A DNA stretch of 64,000 bases from Takakia lepidozioides (taxonomy: Eukaryota > Streptophyta > Takakiopsida > Takakiales > Takakiaceae). The stretch lies in contig JAKLZA010000278.1 of the NCBI GenBank assembly GCA_030704615.1, positions 62,001 to 126,000 of the forward strand, given 5' to 3'. The position numbers were made by a program, and so were the translations under genes. Under the pieces are notes generated by a model. It had not been told where the DNA came from and searched no databases. It saw only the letters and a program-made list of their open reading frames with translations. This document shows, one piece after another, positions 43,441-54,580 of the stretch. How positions within the stretch are numbered: position 1 is the stretch's first letter; each line of letters begins with the position of its first letter.

Positions 43441-44880
43441 AGGGTTTAGGGCCTTTTGGGTTTCTTAGTTTTTATTTTATTTATTTTTTTTTCATATGGT
43501 ACTGGTTAGGGTGTTTGCTTTCTTTATGGTGCTGGGTTTTGGATTGGCGGTTTTGGTTGTGGGTCTTGGGGTTAAAAGGATAAACGGTGTAATTAGGATT
43601 CACATACCCAAAATGTGGTTCAATCTGATAATCGCAAAGCGCTGGGTCTCAACAAATTTTTCCATAGTGTGAGCATCCTGAAGATAGAACGAGAGGAAGG
43701 ATTTATTGTCTTGGGCTCTAGCACCATAGGGATGCTCCGCCTTTGGTTACCAATTTTGAAAGCCCCGAGGCTGAGGCATAGGGTTTTTTTGCCAACGGTT
43801 TTTGAGAAATGAAAGTGTTGGTGGTGTGTGTTAATTAGGATGGGATGGTGAGGAAACATCGACCCGTCTCCCTCGAGGATGGGGAGGTAGTACCACATAT
43901 CGATTGTGGCCCTAGAGCGACCATTTTTTGTGGCGAGGAGGCACCCATTGCACCTGATCCAATACAGGCTGCCGGGCACAATCGTAGAAGGGACCGGGGC
44001 CAATTTTCAGGTGATGCGGAGGATGTTGACACTCCGGGATCGAGTCGGGCGCGCCGCGGGTTGCCCCCTCGCGGGCCACCCCGTCCAACCACGTCCACCT
44101 TTGACCCCCCCCCCCCCCCGACAGGATTGAGTGTTGGTGCACTAAGTGTTGGGAACGGATACCGCCGGGCGGCACCAGACCACCGAGGCGGCGACCGCAT
44201 GTTGTCGAAAAACATTACAAGAAAACAAGATTGCGGATGCGGCAAAGGTGAGTGTTTTTCCCACCCCTCTCATTAACATTCATTTAAGGTACATTTAGGT
44301 TTATCTAATAATATAGTATGATTGGTAAGCATACATGAATCAAAATTACGACATAAGTATTGATGCGTCGTTCACTACGCACATTGCAGCCACGACTTGA
44401 TGCCCAAGCTCGCAATCACATTGCACAGGAGGCATTTCGCGCCGGTCTACTTGCAGAATTTGTGCCAGAGCATGTGCCCGATGTGACCAGTTGGTTCCCC
44501 CAGCAGCACGTAGATGAGATGCGTAGGGTCGAGGGGTATCGTAGGTGTCGTAGGCGTTATGGCCGGCGACGAGCAGGCCCCCCCCCCCCCCCCCAGTTTC
44601 CCCCCTGATTGTGGTCCCCCGTCTGTTTTCTTTGCCTGATCCACCTCCGGTGTACCTGATCCGGACGTTGTACCCCCGGCTGCACCTCCGACATTACATC
44701 CTCAACCACCTCCACTTTCATCCTCCGCCAGCAGTACCACCTCCACCTCCACAATGTGCCCCCCGAACCCCTAGGAGGGTCGGCTTCGCCCTAGGTTTCC
44801 TCCCCTTCGGCTTGGGCGGCCTGAGCCGGATCCTCGCCCCCGATGGGAAGCGCATAGGACTATGTTACTGAGGACCGTCC
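43441..44880. other. 5' region of the CACTA element, no clear gene
   Basis: The segment contains a weak LINE-like stretch (43735-43790, ACCAATTTTGAAAGCCCCGAGGCTGAG) and several Pro/Arg-rich frames over C tracts (44105-44119, 44580-44594). One frame at 44360-44608 has an ordinary composition at its start (LRTLQPRLDAQARNHIAQEA) and may be an exon of the tnp2-associated gene, but I see no domain. Confidence 0.35.
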
Positions 44881-44889
44881 AGCCTCGTT

Positions 44890-45490
44890 GTTGGGGGAAT
44901 CATCTCGACCCTCCCACCCCCATCCGAGAAAAATGTGGAGTTCGAGTATTGGGGGAGACGGTATGTTGTGAGAGCCGCTACAGACCTGCTATGGGTCGGG
45001 GTTTATTCACGGTCAATGATATTGTGGTTCCTCCTCGGAGAAAAGCATGGTGGACTTGTTTCCCTACTACGGTCCATACTACACCTCCGCGGAGTTCCGT
45101 ACATTACGCCTCGAAGCCCCATACATCCTACCCTACATTTTGTGTGTCAACGGACAGGATGTACGTAGACGGGGGTTGTCTCCCATTGAGATCAGATTTT
45201 GTGATGGTGACCCCGACATCTTCGGCAATGTTGCTGGGCTGGTCAATAGTTCTTTTGGTCATCCTAGGAGAACCAATGTAGTATGGGACGAGCGAAGCGA
45301 TGGGCATGAGAGCTTTTGTGGTCATACGTCAGTATACTGTGAGGGGATGCACATGTTTGTGATGACATGTGCTAGTAGGACTATTAGGGCTGGCAGCGAA
45401 CTATTTGCATCATACGAGTTCTCCGGGATGATTGGGACCTCCGATTACAGCGTGAGTGGGATGTGTATGATAGAAATAGGGTTCCTTTGA
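44890..45490 (+). pseudogene. SET-like domain segment inside the CACTA element
   Basis: One frame reads MGRGLFTVNDIVVPP (near 45000), matching the GRGLFA...DI start of SET domains. After a one-base shift, another frame reads VDLFPYYGPYYTSAEF, then GNVAGLVNSSFGHPRRTNVVW (in the place of the N-H-S-C-x-PN segment) and MTCASRTIRAGSELFASYEF, matching the 'R.I..GEEL...Y' end. SET domains methylate lysines, usually on histones. Key residues are diverged (NSSFGH for NHSC) and the frame is broken, so it is a captured or decayed copy. Regular CACTA elements do not encode it. Confidence 0.5.
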
Positions 45491-45494
45491 GACA

Positions 45495-46385
45495 GGGATC
45501 GCGTAGAGGGCATTGTAGATATTCTCATGATGTACTTTGTATACATCCGATTAATCGATTGATGTAAAAAAATTTCTTGTTGCTCGTGTGGGTTGCAACT
45601 TTGCATATGTGATCTAAACATACTTATGCACATGTGGACCAAATATGAGCTTGAACCAAGTTGATTCAATGGGTCATTCTAGTGTTGAACGCAGCTACGT
45701 GTCATAGAGACGGAAAATTGTGTTTCGTCTGCAGATGATTTTTTTTTTAATTCCATTTTCAAGCCATATGCTTAATGATAGCATATGCAATGTGTGTGCA
45801 AAATTTGGGAGTAAACAAAAGTCATTTGGACCCATAACCAGATTTTGTTCTCTCATTTGCACTCCAAAGTTGAGTTATCTTCAACTTTATGCACTCTTCA
45901 TAGAGAGTTTGCAAAAGTGACCCTAGAAACACTTATTTTTTCCATTTTTTTTTGTCCCATTTTTTGCATGGATGTAGTGGTGCAAAGCCCAATGTCACAA
46001 AACAAAATAGAGCTAAAATAAATCATTACGCCCCTCAAAACCGCAATCATATATTTTCTAAATGCAAATATTATTTTAAATTCATTTAAATTCGATTTAA
46101 TTCAAAATTGGTGCAAGGGTGAGTGCGTCGTTGGGGAGGCAATTTTTATTTATTTATTTTTTTTTCCCTGCTGGATCTTTGTACAGGTGTTGCACAATAT
46201 TAAGCACATGTAGGAAAAAATGAAGCTTGAGCCACATCCGTTTGTTGGGTGCAATGGCATGAGAGGATTTTCTTTACATTAATAACAAAAATTGGTTGAT
46301 AGGGTGAATGCGTCATTGGGGGGCAAATGATTTTGTTTGGGTTTGAAACTTTGCATGCGTGTACGTTGCGCACATACATGTAATT
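45495..46385. other. AT-rich non-coding DNA
   Basis: No gene recognised. The segment is AT-rich with T runs (45735, 45950, 46150) and two similar stretches (GTGCAAGGGTGAGTGCGTCGTTGGGG near 46110 and AGGGTGAATGCGTCATTGGGG near 46300), probably an internal duplication of the element or large introns. Confidence 0.4.
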
Positions 46386-46499
46386 ATTGAATGACATATT
46401 TGATGCACACCACATTGAAGGTTGTTGTTTGCATTTCGCTTATAATGAAGTGTATGGTTGCAATGACACATTATAATATATGTCCTATGTTCATTTGTT

Positions 46500-49400
46500 C
46501 GTATCAGGACTTTGTCCATCCCTTCCCGGGTTTTCTTGGCACCCCATCCGAAAAACAACCCAAGTACATCAGGCGGGAGCCGTGGGCGAGACGCCGCCCC
46601 ACGGTACCGGACGATGATGACGATGACAGTGATAGTGATAGTAACAACAACATGAGCATGGAATTAACCAGGAAGATGTGCAAGCCATGGAGGATCTTAA
46701 TGCATCATGTGGGGGCGCTGATGCATCCCATGAAGAGGGAACCCGACCAATCGATGATCCTGAAATGGCCCCCTCAAATGACATGGAGAGGGAGGCGAGA
46801 ACTCCCTTATACGAAGGGCGAAAGTGAGTCGACTTTCAACAATCTTACTTTTGCTCAATCTTCAAATTCGATTTGGCATAAGTAATGTTGGGATGTCTGC
46901 CATAATGCGAACTATTGCAGACTATATCCTTGCTCCACACTTGAAACCCAAGATGCCACGGTCGCGGAAAGAGGCGCGCGAAGTCTTGGACTCTGTGGGG
47001 ATGGGCTATAAGATTTTTCATGCATGTCCATGTGATAAAACCCTATACTACGGAGATGATTCGCATCTCACCAAGTGCCCAAAGTGCAAGAAAGACCGAT
47101 ATCGGGATGATGTCCAAGGGAAAAAAGTACCACGCAAGGTATACGCACCATTCCCCCTCGCATGGAGATTATTAGAGAGTAGTACTCATGCAAGATCTGA
47201 TTGTGGTTTTGGAAGGAGTGAGTGAGGAGTGGAAGGAGCGACGTTGGTTTTGACCATTCACACCCAAATGAGGAGAGGCTGCATCAAGGGAAAAACATAA
47301 GGGTGTTGTATTATGTGTGCTAATGTGATGTTTACATGTGGGGGGCGTGGGGTATTTCCTCCTAGAAAATGCATTACTTTCTAATCATCCCGCGATTGAG
47401 GGCACAGTACCAAAGCCCCGAATTGGCCAGACTCATGAGATGGCACGCCTCGCATCGGAGCCCCTGGGAAAGGTGTGCGGGCCACAAGATTCACAAGCAT
47501 GGAGGCATATTGAAGAGATGTGGCCTTTTCTCTTGGAGGACCCATGACATGTCCACCTCGGCTTCTCCTCGGATGGGGTCAACCCATTCTCTGTCCAGTC
47601 ATGTAGTCATTCCACTTGGCCGGTGACCATGGTGAATTACAACATCCCTCCGTATCTTTCAATTAAAAAAGGCCATATCATGTTGGCTGCCATTGTGCCA
47701 GGTGAGTGTACTCATTTCATGGACTTTACATTAAACTTCTGATCTTTGACGCAATTCGGATGCAAGATTGATGAGTGACATAATCATGGAGTAAGACGTG
47801 TAATTCATTTTGTAGTATAATCTGCATATTGGTGGAGCATTGAAACAATGATGCGAATGTCTCAAAGGGAAAAAACAAGTGACAAACATGGACACGTACT
47901 TGCGACCTCTTGTTGATGAACTTAAAAGAGTTATGGAGGGGGGTCCCGACATTGGATGCTTCACTTGACCCTATGGCCGGACAATCTTTTCAGATGAGAG
48001 ACATCTTGCTTTGGACAATGCATGATTATCCATGTATATTATGTTCCCCATGAACAACCCGCGTACATTCACTTGTCAATGCCGGATGAGGATGAGGATT
48101 GGGATTGATTGAAGTAGCGGCGACAGTCTTGTGCACCGTAGTGGGGTAGATGGCATTATGGGCCATGCACATGACAACTTTTTGTTTTTGCTAATGTGGC
48201 GGGATGTGTAGTACATGACTAATTGTTTGCTCGGGGCTAAGCACCAAAGGGTACCATGCATGCTTGCATTGTGGCGATGATCTTGATGCACATAGCTCCC
48301 GCCATCTTCACAAGATGGTGTATCCCAACTACCGCAAATTTCTTCTTATGAGCCATCGATGGAGAAGAAGAGAGAAACGTTTGTTTGATGGCAAAGAGGA
48401 AGTACGTCCCCCCCCCCCCCCCTATGACACCGTCCGGGCAGTTTTGGGAGGACCGATGGAAGGAGGCCCATGCGGGCACGGACGGTGAAGTGGACGTGCC
48501 CGGCATGAAACGACTTTCAATCTTCTACGAGTTGCCATATTGGGTGGTACATATTCCACAAAAACACCGTCAATATCCCTATGCATGCATGTGATATTGC
48601 ACATTTGGTATGCGTAGCATTGTCACTTTCATGTAAATTTTTTTTGTAAGTCTTTGTGGGTGGGGATATATGTAGGACCTGGAGATTCGTCATCTTCTAG
48701 ATCCCATGCATATTGAGAAGAATGTTTGCTCGTCCTTTTTTTGGGTTCTTCATGGCACGCCGGCAAAGAAAGGAGTGGCTGCAAAAGGAGATTCTCTCGG
48801 TGTTAGAAAGGAGCTTGAGGAGCAGGGTCGCATGCGCCATCTATGGGCCGAACAAAATGGTGTGGACCCAAAGGGTGTTGTACGGTGGAAGTATAGGGCG
48901 CGCACCTTGGCAATGGACAAAGGAGGAATACAAGAAAGTGATAGCCACCATAAGTGCTGTCCGAACACCAACTGGTTATGGGTCATCCCTCCGTACGAAG
49001 TTCAGCGAAGAAGACGGGGTCCATGGTTTGAAATCTCATGACTACCACAATCTATTGCAAGACATCTTGCCCATTGCAGTACGTGAGACATTGACTCCCG
49101 ACATTCGTGAGACAATCTATAGATTGGGAGGCTTGTTCCGGTGGATTTGCTCCAAAGAGTTGGAAGAAGCAGATTTTCCACACATGAAGAAGGAGGCGGC
49201 GGAGGTAATGTGTATGTTGGATGCACATTCCTCCCTCTTTCTTTGATATCCAAGTGCACTTGGTAGTGCACTTAGTGGAAGAGGCTTCGATTGCCGGCCC
49301 CGTTCATTCTCGGTGGATGTACTTCCTTGAGCGTTATATGAAGACTTTGAAAGGATTTGTAAGACAAATGGCGCATCTGGAGGGTAGCATGGCGGAGGGG

Positions 49401-49685
49401 TATACGTTGCAAGAAGCTATGTTCTATTGCACGGAGTACATGGCAAGGATGGATGAGGAATCCCCTCAGATGTGGAAGGAAGAGGAGGATGCACGAACCA
49501 ATGACATCGTTTTGTCCAAAAAATCGAAGAGGGTGAAATTGTCGACCTTGGTGATTGAGCAAGCGCATGACTTCATACTGAAGAACACCCCATCCATACA
49601 TGAGTGGGAGGCAAAATACAATAATCTTGTTCAGCAACGAGAGGAGGAGACGCTTGCATGGAGGCGAAACCATCAAAGGCCCTAA
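46500..49685 (+). pseudogene. Decayed tnp2-type CACTA transposase with DUF4218-like end
   Basis: Pieces in changing frames follow tnp2 order. Near 46990-47110: EVLDSVGMGYKIFHACPCDK and LTKCPKCKKDRYRDD. Near 47425: ARLMRWHASHR. Near 47560-47700: FSSDGVNPF and NYNIPPYLSIKKGHIML. Near 48250-48370: HCGDDLDAHSS and YRKFLLMSHRWRRR. Near 48700: MHIEKNVCSSFF. The tail 49130-49470 reads SLFLFDIQVHLVVHLVEEAS, GPVHSRWMYFLERYMKTLKG and GSMAEGYTLQEA, which is the DUF4218 region usually fused after tnp2. Stops and shifts occur throughout, so no active transposase is expected. Confidence 0.8.
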
Positions 49686-49689
49686 CCCT

Positions 49690-50272
49690 AAACCTAGAAA
49701 GCCCTGCCGTCGCCGCCTGCGACCCCAGCGTCGCAAACTGCGACGCGTTTTCTTGGATTTATAAGGCCGGGGGTCGCAAACGGTGACGGCCAACCGTCGC
49801 CAACTGCGACCGGTTTTTTGAATGGATTTATGAGGCCGGCCGTCGCAAACTGTGACATGTTTTTTTGTTTTGTAAGAATAGGGCAGCCGGGCAGTTTGTG
49901 ACGCCCGAATTCCCTAGAGACGTAAGGGGCCTTTTGCCCTTCATGCCACCATGTGACGGCCGGGCGTCGCAAGAAAGGGCTGCAATGAAAGAGAAGGTAA
50001 AAATGGTTTTTTTTTTCCGGAGTGTGACGACCAGCCGTCTCCAGAAAGGGCTGCCTTCTGCTCTTCGCTGGGGGTGACGCGTGGGCGTCGCACGGAAGGG
50101 CTGCCATTTTCCCTTCATCACTCTGTGCGACGGCCAGGCGTCGCCGCCTGGCCCCAGCGCCACGTTTCACTCCCGCGGGGTTGGCGTCGCACGCTCGGCG
50201 CCGCGCGGAGCGTGGGGGCGCGGCTAGCGTCGGAAAACACCCCCCCCCCCCCCCCCCCCATTTGCTGTAGTG
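49690..50272. repeat. Right subterminal repeats and TGTAGTG end of the CACTA element
   Basis: Alternating GTCGCAAACTGCGACG, GGCCGTCGCAAACTGTGAC and GACGGCCGGGCGTCGC words, ending in a C tract (50241-50259) and CATTTGCTGTAGTG at 50259-50272. TGTAGTG is the inverted form of CACTACA, the diagnostic CACTA end. A left CACTACAGCAAATG end was not found in the window. Confidence 0.7.
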
Positions 50273-50579
50273 AGGGTTAAACCCGGGGGGGGGGTTACAG
50301 GGGAATGGCGGACTCTTGGAAGCGGCGGACTGGTGTCGCAGAATGACGACGCGCCGGGGGCGACGATGCCGATGGGATGAGAGCGGGGGTGGGGAAGGAT
50401 TGACCGAGCCCAGCCGGCTGCCTTTCGATGGCTGCCGGAGGCGGAGAACGGCAGTACGGGTGTCAGGGGTGGACCGACCTGACGCGCTCGCATTAAGTTC
50501 TTATATTATTCCTATTATCTTCTAATTTTTGTTATGCTGATACATGATAAATTGATATTATAACAAATATCTGATTTCA

Positions 50580-51760
50580 GGTGGCTGTGATGAATGCGGA
50601 TGGACAAATAGCATTTGACGAAGTTTAATATCGTTTGGTCACGATGATGTTGATGCCATAAGCTCATTTGTAAAGCTCACTTTACTATCATTAGTGATAA
50701 TGATTTTTAGTGAAAACTCTTGAGCTCACTCCCCACCATTTTGCTCCAGTATCATCAGATTTTTTTGTGGGGACATCTGAATTTCATTTCACTGCTACAT
50801 GTACATATGTAAGATTTTTGTAATGCATACAAACAATGAACTTTTGATGTATTTTTTAATTTGAAATTATTCTCATTTATATATTTGTTGTGTGGTGTTA
50901 GGCATGAATGGTAACATGACATACAAACGAGCTAAGAACATACATGTGGGTGACTTGATGTGGATCAACATGAATAAGATCAACAATACTATCGAGCAGT
51001 TTATTGTGACGGGTGAGATTACATCTTTTTTTAATTTATGCATATTAATAGTGACAAGCTTTAGTGCTATGTGGGTTGCTCATCACTCCACTGGCTGGGA
51101 GCTTGTTGACTATGATTCTACATAATTTGATACAAGTTTTCTAGTATATGGTCGATATTACAAATCTCATGCTTGAAAAGTTGTGAGGTGAATTGGCACT
51201 TAAATAAGTCGGTTCACTTGAAGTTTTCTTTTTTCTTTAACCATTGACATTAATAATCCAAAAATTGAGTTGTGGCAGATAGGACGGTGATTGTTAATGT
51301 TAGGTTGTACAACCCCTACACTCTAAGTGGAAATATTGTCGTAGATGATGTGGTGGGCATCAGTGCATAGCGATTGGTTCTCGATGATTTTATTTGACAC
51401 TATCACAATCACACATTGGCTTCCTACAACTTATCAGGTACATCCAAAACGTCACATGTTCAAGTTATTTATGTATTTAATATTCCAGCACTAGGATTTA
51501 ATATTATCATTAATATTGTGGCTTTGTTCACATAATATGACAGATGGTGCTAGCTCCGGTGCGGATGCTTTATTATTTCTTGGGCAAAAACACATATGCC
51601 AAGACTCTATCACTTTGTGTACTCGTATATGGGTGTACCTCAGTTTCTCATTCTACATGGCGGCAAATGTGCAACTATTGGTGGTATGGTTGCTACATTT
51701 ATGTTAGTCTCTCTTCCGATGCGATTGAACTCAAAATTTTCAGTGTAGAGTGATGACATA
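50580..51760 (+). pseudogene. Hint/Hog-domain gene remnant
   Basis: Four exon-like pieces in order. 50582-50690: VAVMNADGQIAFDEV, then after a frame change FGHDDVDAISSFVKLT. 50903-51012: GNMTYKRAKNIHVGDLMWI, with a donor-like GTGAG. 51284-51430: LYNPYTLSGNIVVDDVVGIS, followed by a stop, with DWF in another frame. 51543-51620: MVLAPVRMLYYFLGKNTYAK. This is the layout of Hog/Hint modules (autoprocessing domains of hedgehog-like and intein-like proteins): EVY.FGH, AKD..VGD.VW, NP.TL.G.IVVD..V. The N-terminal Cys needed for self-cleavage is not visible. The frame breaks and stop indicate a pseudogene. Confidence 0.6.
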
Positions 51761-52545
51761 AGTTGGTCAATGGAGAAACAATTGGTTATGTGGTGGCACA
51801 GAAGATTGACAATGGTTGACATCCAGCACATATCTACATTTGGCTTTAAAATTAAACCTATTACTACCTGGATGACCTTATGCCCTTGATAACCAAGCCA
51901 TCTATTGGATGCTATGTAATAGTAAGGCTAATTCTACGATATCGTGAGTCATAAGACAACTATGTGTCATCTTGATGTTTTCATTGCACCAAGATAAGTG
52001 TAAACAGAAACATTATATTTAGTTAAAGTGAAAAATGGTTGAAAAGTGGACCTTATGCCCTTGATAACCAAGCCATCTATTAGATACTACCAGGGTAGCA
52101 TGTGCCGTTGGCCCAAGTGTCCAGGGTCATCTAAGTCCAAGTGCAATCCCCTATGTATCAAAGTGCGTTTCCTATGTCGAGGCCCAAATGCAACCTTTAG
52201 GTAGCCTTTGCCGTTGGCCCAAGTGTCCAATGTCATCTAAGTAAGTTTTTTTTCCACATACCCTACCCTTCTGGTTTGCACTACATTCCCTTACAATCAC
52301 GTTGAAAATTCCTGGCAACAACTAGTGTCCATAGTGCATCTTCACAATATCATGTTTCACCCATTTTCGACTGACAGCAGCTCCCACTAATCTTGATTTG
52401 ACCATTGGCAATCAATTGGTCACCGAGAGTCCTATCCCTCAAAAAATAATCAGCAAAGATGCTGTTTGAGTCAAACAGCAATTACTTGAAGGGAATACCA
52501 ACAAAAAGCATGGACACACTACTGCACCAAAAGATCAGGGTAAGT
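51761..52545. other. Non-coding DNA with short duplications
   Basis: No gene. The phrase CCTTATGCCCTTGATAACCA occurs near 51876 and 52053, and GCCGTTGGCCCAAGTGTCCA near 52103 and 52211. These look like remnants of tandem or template-switch duplications. Confidence 0.5.
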
Positions 52546-53215
52546 TACACTACTGGAGTGAGCCCCTCACAAAGGTAGTGCCCGTGTTCCCAAACTGGGC
52601 ACAAGGTCTATGGCCAAAGGCTACGGCAAGCGAAGTCTTATGAGCACATTGTCTCTCTCGCTCTCTCTCTTTTTCCTCTCTCTCCGAATCCGCTCAGCAT
52701 GTACCTTTTCTAATTTTTTCTGTTGATGGCGACAAAGGCCCTAATATTTGATAAGAAAGAAAGAAAGGGAGGGAGGGAGACAGAGAGACTGTGATCCTAA
52801 GACTTTTTTGCCGTAGCCTTCTAGGCATAGACTCCCCGCCCAGTTTGGGCGGAAATATAAGGACCAAGCGCTACTTTTATGAGGGACTCACTCCAGTAGT
52901 GTGATTAATCTTGGTATAAGCAATCTTCCCAGATATCCTCTAGAAAGCCCTTCACGCAAGCATCGATCTGCAGTGTGTGAGCAGCCCAATTGTTTGACCC
53001 CAACAGGGCCAGGCTTTAGACTCAGGAGAGAGAGAGAGAGAGGGAAAGACATTGTTTGCGGTAGCCTTGTGGCCATAGACCCCATGCCCAATTTGGGCAG
53101 AACAAGAGGCAAGGGGTACTACCTTTGTGAGAGGCACACTCCACTTACCTTGTACAAACAATTAGTTCGGGCTTTCCAGATTTCCTCTGTTGTGATTGCC
53201 AAGTAATTAGACCCA
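52546..53215 (-). mobile_element. LINE 3'-end fragments
   Basis: Three partial copies of the same 3' region as at 38030-38220: 52550-52690, 52780-53020 and 53040-53215. Each contains the stretch GCC(G/A)TAGCCTT...GGCCATAGACCCC..GCCCA.TTTGGGC, and the middle one adds CCAGATATCCTCTAGAAAGC. They are separated by CTCTCT/GAGAGA microsatellites. A 14-bp inverted pair ACTACTGGAGTGAG / CTCACTCCAGTAGT brackets the first two. Confidence 0.6.
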
Positions 53216-53385
53216 ACAATGGGGGGCAGCCTATTGACATGTAGCATCCACGAACACAATTGCGCAACAAGCTCCTAACCTAGGAGCTACTTATACCCGG
53301 AGAAGAAAATGCCACAGATGACAAAGGTTTGTGTTGAAATCCTCAAAAACACCAGAATTCCAAATTGACGCATGGACATACCTGT

Positions 53386-53720
53386 AGGATAAATCAAGCA
53401 CAAGACCTCTGTACATATGCAGCTCATCCTCGCTATCACTCTCATCCGCCTCGTCAAACAGAAAATTGGCGGCAGGGGATGCTAAAGGTTCTGTTGTCCA
53501 GCCGTCGTTCAGATTTATGGATTGCTTCAAGTTAGAACTAGCCTCCTTCTTTTGCCTGATTTCCCAGAATTGGAAGAGCTTTTCATATTTGTATCTCAAT
53601 GTTCCATCGTATACAGGTACATCTGGTGTTTTCTCCGAGCCACTCCACCTATCTCTCTCCAGAGGAATAGATAACGGCACAGCCAACGTTAAGCTCTTGT
53701 GTGACGTTGCTATGCGCAAA
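53386..53720 (-). CDS. Exon of an unknown minus-strand gene
   Basis: An open frame of about 110 codons with gene-like composition: VYDGTLRYKYEKLFQFWEIR, then an acidic stretch FDEADESDSEDELHMYRG and LVLDLSYR. It ends at a strong donor (CTACAG|GTATGTCC at 53386). There is no in-frame ATG before the acidic part, so it should be an internal exon with an acceptor near 53720. The following exon is not found; LINE fragments begin 170 bp further on. The family is not recognised. It is the first non-transposon-like coding sequence on the right side of the window. Confidence 0.45.
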
Positions 53721-54123
53721 CAATGGTTGAGTCTTCATGGCGATTATACCTCTTAAACCACTCTGGTTTGGTGCTGGACTTGGATCGAATTACTCATAAA
53801 TTCATACGAATTCCCTAGAGACGTACCCCAGTGTGGTAGCTCCATCGTCTCATTCTTGATTTGGTTCCGTGCTACGAGCCAAGAGCCAAACTTGGAAATC
53901 GACTCCTGGCAGCAGACACAATCCCAAAGGATCCCGGCAGCAGCAAGTTGAGGGATGCAAGATTCAAGACGAACTCTAAAGCAAGCGACTCAATGCGAGA
54001 TCAGATGCAGAAACAATAATCCGAGAAGCCAAACGATAGCATGAGGGCTCCAGCAACTCGGAACCGGAGGACTAGAAGCGAGCGAGAGCAGCGACACGGC
54101 TCCCACGGACAACTTTACAAGGT

Positions 54124-54131
54124 ACTATAAA
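54124..54131 (+). promoter_or_regulatory. Possible TATA box of the STR9-like gene
   Basis: CTATAAAT at about 54124-54131 lies roughly 450 bases before the ATG at 54581, in the gap between the divergent minus-strand exon and STR9. The sequence around it is rich in CCACCACC, as is common near plant core promoters. The transcription start is not known. Confidence 0.35.
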
Positions 54132-54580
54132 TCCTCCCACCACCACCGTTCATTGCCGGTTATACCGGTCACCAGATGGCGTCGTCCGTCTTAACTAAAA
54201 CCGTTGCCTGTTTGAAGTTTGGGCAGCATATTCTGCCCGAGAGAGAATTTGAGGGATGCCCGAGACTGCAGGCATTGGCTGTTGTGATATTGGTGCTGCA
54301 ATGTCGCGTATCAGCTCGTGCCACGTGCCGGACATATCCATCTTTCGCAGTTTGATTTTTGGTGGGAGAGGGAGACAAGAGCGAAGAGTGCAGAGTGCAG
54401 ACAAGCTTGGCGTGCGTGCGGGGAAGCTTCGTTGCGGGAAGAGATCTGCAGAGCTTGTTTGATTGTTGCAAGGGGAGGTTTGGGGTCAAGACTGAAGATT
54501 TTTTGTATTGGGGAGCGTGTGCAGAGGCGGTTTGTCGATTGCTAGGAGCTTGAGGAACATTCAATCCCATTGCAGTAGGA

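Noticed and set aside
43437-43452. Telomere-like TTTAGGGTTTAGGG
   Set aside because: Only two units; no array to suggest an interstitial telomere.
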